Shown one piece after another: positions 59,978 through 64,000 of a DNA stretch of 64,000 nucleotides; the first letter of the stretch is position 1, and each line of letters begins with the position of its first letter. The notes beneath the pieces are model-generated. The model was not told the DNA's origin. It saw only the letters and a program-made list of their open reading frames with translations, and did no database searches. The position numbers were made by a program, and so were the translations under genes. Location of the stretch: the NCBI RefSeq assembly GCF_027947575.1, contig NZ_CP116256.1, positions 7,006,001 to 7,070,000 of the forward strand, in the 5' to 3' direction. The DNA is from Streptomyces rubrogriseus (GTDB lineage: Bacteria; Actinomycetota; Actinomycetes; Streptomycetales; Streptomycetaceae).

Positions 59978-60562
59978 TCAGCGCTTGCGGTGGTACGTAC
60001 GCACCACGACACCGTTGCCGAAGGTCCGCACCGAGTCCGGCACGAATTCGGCCACCTCGAAGCCGGAGCCGAACATCGGCATACCGGTGCCGAGCACCAC
60101 GGGATAGGTCTTGACGACCAGTTCGTCGACCTCGTCGACCAGTTCGCCGGCCACGGCCGATCCGCCGCACAGATAGATGCCGAAGGCACTGTCCTCGGCC
60201 TTCAGCTCCCGGACCCTGCCGACCAGATCCGTCGAGATGATCTCGACGTTCGGGTCGGGCGACTCCGTGAGCGTGCGCGAGGCGACGTATTCGCGCAGGT
60301 GGGCATAGGGGCTGGTGACGCCCTCCTTGAGGGCCAGGTCGTAGCTGGCGCGTCCCTGCACGATCGTGTCGAACCGCTTGTTCGGCAGGTCGTCGATGCC
60401 CAGCGGACGACGGCCGTGGGTCGGCAGTGTCTCCGGATACTCCGACTTCAGGAACTCGAAGAACTCCTCGTCGACGAACGGGACCATGAACGACGCGTCG
60501 CCGTCCGGGCCGCCGATGAAGCCGTCGATCGAGCAGGCGACGAAGTACGTGAGTTTGCGCAA
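59978..60562 (-). CDS. Dihydrofolate reductase/RibD C-terminal-like protein
   Basis: A protein of about 194 residues in the DHFR/RibD reductase superfamily. It has the early LRKLTYFVACSIDGFIGGPDG, the mid VQGRASYDLAL and the NADPH-type IYLCGGSAVAGELVDEVDEL. The substrate is unknown. I favour TTG 60562, which has GGGGGAG six bases upstream and begins at the conserved RKLTYF strand. ATG 60580 and GTG 60598 are alternatives. An inverted repeat ACTACG/CGTAGT surrounds the promoter region. Confidence 0.82.
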   Translation of the reverse strand: MRKLTYFVACSIDGFIGGPDGDASFMVPFVDEEFFEFLKSEYPETLPTHGRRPLGIDDLPNKRFDTIVQGRASYDLALKEGVTSPYAHLREYVASRTLTESPDPNVEIISTDLVGRVRELKAEDSAFGIYLCGGSAVAGELVDEVDELVVKTYPVVLGTGMPMFGSGFEVAEFVPDSVRTFGNGVVVRTYHRKR

Positions 60563-60638
60563 ACCGGTCTCCCCCTTCATGTTGACCACTACGATCACAG
60601 TACTCCATGCGTAGTTGTTTGGGGAACGGATTACGAGA

Positions 60639-61235
60639 TCACGGAGTCCGCGGCTCGCGCCACATCGGCCACATGCGAGGGCCGTCCGGCAGATCCAGGG
60701 CCCGGCCGGTGAACTCGAAGCCGAGACGTTCGTAGAGCGCCTTCCCGCGGGCGCTGCTCGCCTCCAGATAGGCGGGCAGGCCCTCGCGGTCGCAGCGGTC
60801 GAGGACGGTGCCGATCAGCGCGGTTCCCAGGCCCTCGCCCTGCCGCTCCGGGACCACGCCGATCATCCACAGGTACGCGTGCGCCCGGCCGGAGGGGTGG
60901 ATCCCGTCCGTGAGCCGGGCTATCAGCTCCACGCGCTCGTTCTCCGGGTCGACGGCCTCGCGGATCTGGGCGGGGCCGTCCTCGGCACCCTCGTGCTCCT
61001 CCGCCGGGACGGGGAGCCACAGCGCGCAGGCGGCGCCGTCCTCGGTGAGATCGACACGGCCGTCCGCGAAGACGGCGTCTGCGAACGCGGCCATGAGCCG
61101 ATGATGGGTCCGGCGACGGTACTCCGCACCGGGAAAGACCCAGCTGCTCACCGGATCGTCCTGAAAGGCCTCGTCCAGCAGCCGGACGACCAGCTCCCGG
61201 TCACCCTCCCCCGCCGTGCGGATCACCACACCCAT
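60639..61235 (-). CDS. GNAT family N-acetyltransferase
   Basis: A 198-residue GNAT protein. Motif A, which binds acetyl-CoA, is MIGVVPERQGEGLGTALI, followed by LEASSARGKALYERLGFEFTGR. The acceptor is unknown. ATG 61235 is preferred because the upstream sequence holds a 9-bp inverted repeat rather than coding. It follows the polyprenyl synthase gene and its terminators. Confidence 0.92.
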   Translation of the reverse strand: MGVVIRTAGEGDRELVVRLLDEAFQDDPVSSWVFPGAEYRRRTHHRLMAAFADAVFADGRVDLTEDGAACALWLPVPAEEHEGAEDGPAQIREAVDPENERVELIARLTDGIHPSGRAHAYLWMIGVVPERQGEGLGTALIGTVLDRCDREGLPAYLEASSARGKALYERLGFEFTGRALDLPDGPRMWPMWREPRTP

Positions 61236-61248
61236 GCCTCGCCCCTTC

Positions 61249-61283
61249 GGCTCAACCCTGCTTGCCTGTACGGCGGTTGAGCC
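61249..61283. promoter_or_regulatory. 9-bp inverted repeat upstream of the GNAT gene
   Basis: GGCTCAACC (61249-61257) and GGTTGAGCC (61275-61283) are exact inverted copies 17 bases apart, 14 bases before the GNAT ATG. It is a possible repressor site or leader hairpin. Confidence 0.5.
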
Positions 61284-61322
61284 TAGCCGCTGGGCCTGGG
61301 CCCCACGGGGAGGGACAGGGGG

Positions 61323-61412
61323 GCGGGCCCCGCACACCGTGGGGAAGTGCGGGACCCGCCGGACCGGAGCCGTCGGCGGTGCGGCCGTACGTCGGTCAGG
61401 TGCCGTACGGCC
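61323..61412 (-). terminator. Tandem hairpins after the polyprenyl synthase gene
   Basis: GGCCGTAC (61383-61390) pairs with GTACGGCC (61405-61412). A 13-bp stem with one mismatch joins 61323-61335 to 61347-61359. Both lie in the 268-base gap downstream of the minus-strand synthase stop and can end its transcript. Confidence 0.6.
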
Positions 61413-61503
61413 CTGCACGGGCTCCGGGGTCTTGCGTGGCCGGCCCGGCGATCCACGACGCCGGGGCGGGCGAGGGGGCCGGGGCGGCGCTGAGGTGCTG
61501 CGC

Positions 61504-62664
61504 TCAGGTGCTGCGCCGCGTCACGAACTCGGCCAGGGCGAGGAGGCCGCCCGCCGCCTCCGGCTCGGGCACGGCACGCGCCAGCTCCTGCATGGCCCTT
61601 GCCATCCGGTCGGCCGCCTGGGCCTGTGCCCAGTCCCGGCCGCCGGCCCGCTCCACGGCCAGGGCGGTGCGCTCCAGGTCCTCCTTGTTCTCGTCGTACG
61701 GGCCGGTGTACAGCTCGGCCAGTTCGGCGGCGGCCGGGGTGCCGGAGGTGAGGGCGGCGACCACCGGCAGTGACTTCTTGCGGGCGGCCAGGTCCGCACC
61801 GGCCGGCTTGCCGGTGTGGCGCGGGTCGCCCCATATGCCGATGACGTCGTCGATGAGCTGGAAGGCCATCCCCGCCTCACGGCCGAAGGCGTCCAGGGCC
61901 TCGACGTCCTCCGTGGCGGCGCCCGCGTACAACGCGCCGACGGCACAGGCGCAGCCCAGCAGGGCACCCGTCTTGGCCTCGGCCATGACGAGCGTCTCGT
62001 CGAGGGTCACCTCACCCGGCGGGCGCCGCTCCATCGCCGTGTCCGCGTGCTGGCCCTCGCACAGCTCCATGACGCAGTCGGCGAGCCGGGTGGCCGCCGC
62101 CGCGGACGCCGGATGCGGGTCGGCGGCGAACATCCGCAGGGCGAGCGCCTGAAGTGCGTCCCCGGCGAGGATCGCGTCGGCGTCGCCGAACACGGTCCAC
62201 GCGGTCGGCCGGTGCCGCCGGGTGGCGTCGCGGTCCATCACGTCGTCGTGCAGCAGGGTGAAGTTGTGGACCAGTTCCACCGCCGCCGCGGCACGGACGG
62301 CCGCCGCGCGGGCCGCCGGACCGCCGAGCGCGGCCGCCGCGGTGAGGACGAGGGCGGGGCGGATCGCCTTGCCCGCGTTGCCCGAAGCGGGCGTGCCGTC
62401 CGCGTGCTGCCAGCCGAAGTGGTAGAGCGCGACCCGGCGCATCGACTCCGGCAGCGTCGCGATGGCGGACCGCAGTTCGGGATCGACCGACGCTCGTGAC
62501 TCGCTCAGGAGCAGCGCCGCCTCGTGCCCTTCGACCACCGCCTCCCCCGGTCCGTCGGACGGCTCCCCCGGCTCCTTCTCGCGCTGTGTGCCGATGGGCC
62601 CGTGCCTTTCCGGCGTCCCGGTGGGACGGCACGTCGCGGTGGCGCCGCGCCGGGTCTCCGTCAT
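61504..62664 (-). CDS. Polyprenyl (geranylgeranyl-type) diphosphate synthase
   Basis: A 386-residue trans-isoprenyl diphosphate synthase. The first Asp-rich motif is LLHDDVMDRDA and the second FQLIDDVIGIWGD. The Ala and Met before the first fit a C15-C20 product, but chain length is not certain. The first 60 residues are charged, Pro/Gly-rich and probably disordered (with HGPIGTQREK), an extension absent from ordinary synthases. It lies 85 bases downstream of a family 2B encapsulin gene, where such synthases are known cargo proteins, so the tail may be the loading signal. ATG has GGAAGG upstream. Confidence 0.92.
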   Translation of the reverse strand: MTETRRGATATCRPTGTPERHGPIGTQREKEPGEPSDGPGEAVVEGHEAALLLSESRASVDPELRSAIATLPESMRRVALYHFGWQHADGTPASGNAGKAIRPALVLTAAAALGGPAARAAAVRAAAAVELVHNFTLLHDDVMDRDATRRHRPTAWTVFGDADAILAGDALQALALRMFAADPHPASAAAATRLADCVMELCEGQHADTAMERRPPGEVTLDETLVMAEAKTGALLGCACAVGALYAGAATEDVEALDAFGREAGMAFQLIDDVIGIWGDPRHTGKPAGADLAARKKSLPVVAALTSGTPAAAELAELYTGPYDENKEDLERTALAVERAGGRDWAQAQAADRMARAMQELARAVPEPEAAGGLLALAEFVTRRST

Positions 62665-62707
62665 GGACTCACCTTCCCCCTGGGCCCGTCCGTACCCCGG
62701 GGGTGTA

Positions 62708-62725
62708 CCCGCCCGGGAGGGCGGG
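62708..62725 (-). other. Small hairpin between encapsulin and polyprenyl synthase genes
   Basis: CCCGCCC (62708-62714) and GGGCGGG (62719-62725) pair around a 4-base loop in the 85-base spacer. It may stabilise or attenuate the message between shell and cargo genes. Confidence 0.5.
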
Positions 62726-62749
62726 AACACGGCGTTCGGGACAGTGACG

Positions 62750-64000
62750 TCACCGCCAGCGGCCGATCTCGACGTTCTCCAGCACACCGAGCGCGTCCGG
62801 CACGAGGACCGCGGCCGAGTAGTAGGCCGTGACCAGGTACTTGATGATCGCCTGCTCGTTGATCCCCATGAAGCGCACCGACAGACTCGGCTCGATCTCG
62901 TCCGGGATGCCGGTGGCCCGCAGGCCGATGACGCCCTGGTCCTGCTCGCCGGTACGCATCGCGATGATCGAGGACGTACGGGCCTCGGTGACCGGGATCT
63001 TGTTGCACGGGTAGATGGGCACACCGCGCCAGGTCGGGATGCGGTTCCCGGCGACGTCGATGGTCTCGGGGACGAGGCCGCGCTTGTTGAACTCGCGGCC
63101 GATGGCGGCGATGGCGCGCGGGTGGGCGAGGAGCAGCTTGGTGCCGCGCCGGCGGCTCAGCAGTTCGTCGAGGTCGTCGGGACCGGGCACTCCGTCGTGC
63201 GGCTGGATGCGCTGGTCGTACTCGCAGTTGTGCAGCAGCCCGAACTCCCGGTTGTTGATGAGTTCGTGCTCCTGGCGTTCCTTCAGCGCCTCGACCGTCA
63301 GGCGGATCTGCTGCTCGGTCTGGTTCATCGGCTGGTTGTACAGATCGGCCACGCGCGAGTGGATGCGCAGCACGGTCTGGGCGACGCTCAGTTCGTACTC
63401 GCGCGGCCGGGCCTCGTAGTCGACGAACGTGTGCGGGATGTCCGGCTCGCCGCTGTGGCCGGCCGCGAGGTCGATCTCCTTCTCACCGTGCCTGTTGGTG
63501 CGCTGCTCCGGGATCGAGCGCCGCTGCTCCAAGTGCTCGCGCAGGGAGTCGGCCCGCTCCGCGACCTGGTCCACCTCCTGGCGGGGCAGCACGAGCACCG
63601 TGCAGGCGGTGACGGTGCGGGCGGTGTACTCCCAGATGGCGTCCCCGTCGAGGAGCGCCTGGTCGCCGAAGTAGGCGCCGTCGGCGAGGACGCCGAGCAC
63701 CGCGTCGTCGCCGTAGGGGCCGGTGCCGATCTTCTCGACCTTGCCATGCGCCAGCAGGTAGACCTCGTCGGCCCGCGCGCCGAACGAGGCGATCACCTCG
63801 CCGGGGCCGAACTCCTGCTGCTCGCAGCGCTGCGCGAGTTCCGACAGGACCTCGTCGTCCTCGTACGACCGCAGGGCCGGCAGCTCGCCCAGCTCCGCGG
63901 GGACGACCTCGACGCGGTCGCCGGTCTTCACGAACGTCACGCGGCCGTCGCCGACGGCGAAGGTCAGACGCCGGTTGACCCGGTACGTGCCGCCCTGGAT
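62750..64000 (-). CDS. Family 2B encapsulin shell protein with cyclic-nucleotide-binding-like domain (5' end outside window)
   Basis: The visible 416 residues end at the gene's own stop, but the frame is open to the window edge ([10 protein letters not shown] at the edge), so the N-terminus is missing. A GTG at 63940 is internal. The part near 63500-63850 is a cNMP-binding-like insert ([20 protein letters not shown]). The rest is an HK97-type shell fold ([40 protein letters not shown]). This insert defines family 2B encapsulins. The polyprenyl synthase encoded next is the expected cargo. Older annotation calls such proteins Crp-like nucleotide-binding proteins. Confidence 0.92.
   Translation of the reverse strand: MQGGTYRVNRRLTFAVGDGRVTFVKTGDRVEVVPAELGELPALRSYEDDEVLSELAQRCEQQEFGPGEVIASFGARADEVYLLAHGKVEKIGTGPYGDDAVLGVLADGAYFGDQALLDGDAIWEYTARTVTACTVLVLPRQEVDQVAERADSLREHLEQRRSIPEQRTNRHGEKEIDLAAGHSGEPDIPHTFVDYEARPREYELSVAQTVLRIHSRVADLYNQPMNQTEQQIRLTVEALKERQEHELINNREFGLLHNCEYDQRIQPHDGVPGPDDLDELLSRRRGTKLLLAHPRAIAAIGREFNKRGLVPETIDVAGNRIPTWRGVPIYPCNKIPVTEARTSSIIAMRTGEQDQGVIGLRATGIPDEIEPSLSVRFMGINEQAIIKYLVTAYYSAAVLVPDALGVLENVEIGRWR

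Noticed and set aside
62750..63940. Complete Crp-type transcription regulator starting at GTG 63940
   Set aside because: There is no helix-turn-helix. The frame is open upstream to the window edge with conserved encapsulin sequence.

Overview
The window is about 64 kb of very GC-rich DNA with almost continuous coding. It looks like a core chromosomal stretch of a Streptomyces. The signs are a conservon (cvnABCD), nickel superoxide dismutase with its maturation protease, a HAIR-type heat-shock operator at lon, a single-polypeptide Kgd-type 2-oxoglutarate dehydrogenase, frequent GTG starts, one rare TTA codon, and several probable leaderless promoters. From memory the gene order resembles the S. 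coelicolor region running from SCO5302 down to SCO5249, read in reverse; I could not check this.

Left part (1-24.0 kb). A truncated FtsW/RodA gene and a class B penicillin-binding protein are followed by small metabolic and regulatory genes: DUF3291, an AurF-like diiron oxygenase, TetR, and an NlpC/P60 peptidase. Next, on the minus strand, is the conservon cvnA-B-C-D, followed closely by a styrene/indole-monooxygenase-like flavoprotein. Then come a PP2C-like protein, a MarR regulator, a GH25 muramidase, lon, a spermidine-synthase-like protein, an OmpR-type two-component pair and kgd. As given, kgd carries a one-base frameshift in its Ala/Pro linker.

Central island (24.1-46.7 kb, all minus strand). 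This is the standout region. It combines a ribosomal-peptide pathway with an NTP-dependent conflict or signalling apparatus. The peptide part is a 64-residue FxsA-like precursor ending F-D-N-S-F, an FxsB-like radical SAM enzyme with a long repetitive tail, and a HExxH-type putative peptide hydroxylase. The conflict part has two trypsin-co-occurring (trypco1-like) proteins, a trypsin-like/VMAP protease, a MoxR ATPase, a SAV_2336-type MIDAS protein (frameshifted as given), a ChlI/ChlD-like AAA-vWA pair, a CHAT caspase-like protease and two TIR-STAND-TPR proteins with nearly identical C-terminal tails. A terminator-like hairpin near 32.3 kb divides the island in two. The gene just downstream of it carries the only TTA codon I found, which suggests bldA control of that half.

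Right part (46.9-64.0 kb). This holds a DUF6104-type small protein, a two-TM unknown, a DUF4097-PadR operon with a palindromic operator, a small HTH/Clp-N pair under a doubled palindrome and probable leaderless promoter, an alcohol-dehydrogenase-like protein, malic enzyme, a polar amino-acid ABC transporter, a methyltransferase, a CGNR zinc-finger protein, sodX/sodN, a zinc-ribbon protein, a DHFR/RibD-like protein and a GNAT acetyltransferase. It ends with a polyprenyl diphosphate synthase just downstream of a truncated family 2B encapsulin shell gene, a likely nanocompartment cargo-shell pair.

No tRNA, rRNA, CRISPR, insertion sequence or integrase was recognised. The two frameshifts have the same sign and lie in G/C-rich tracts, so sequence error is the first explanation for both.
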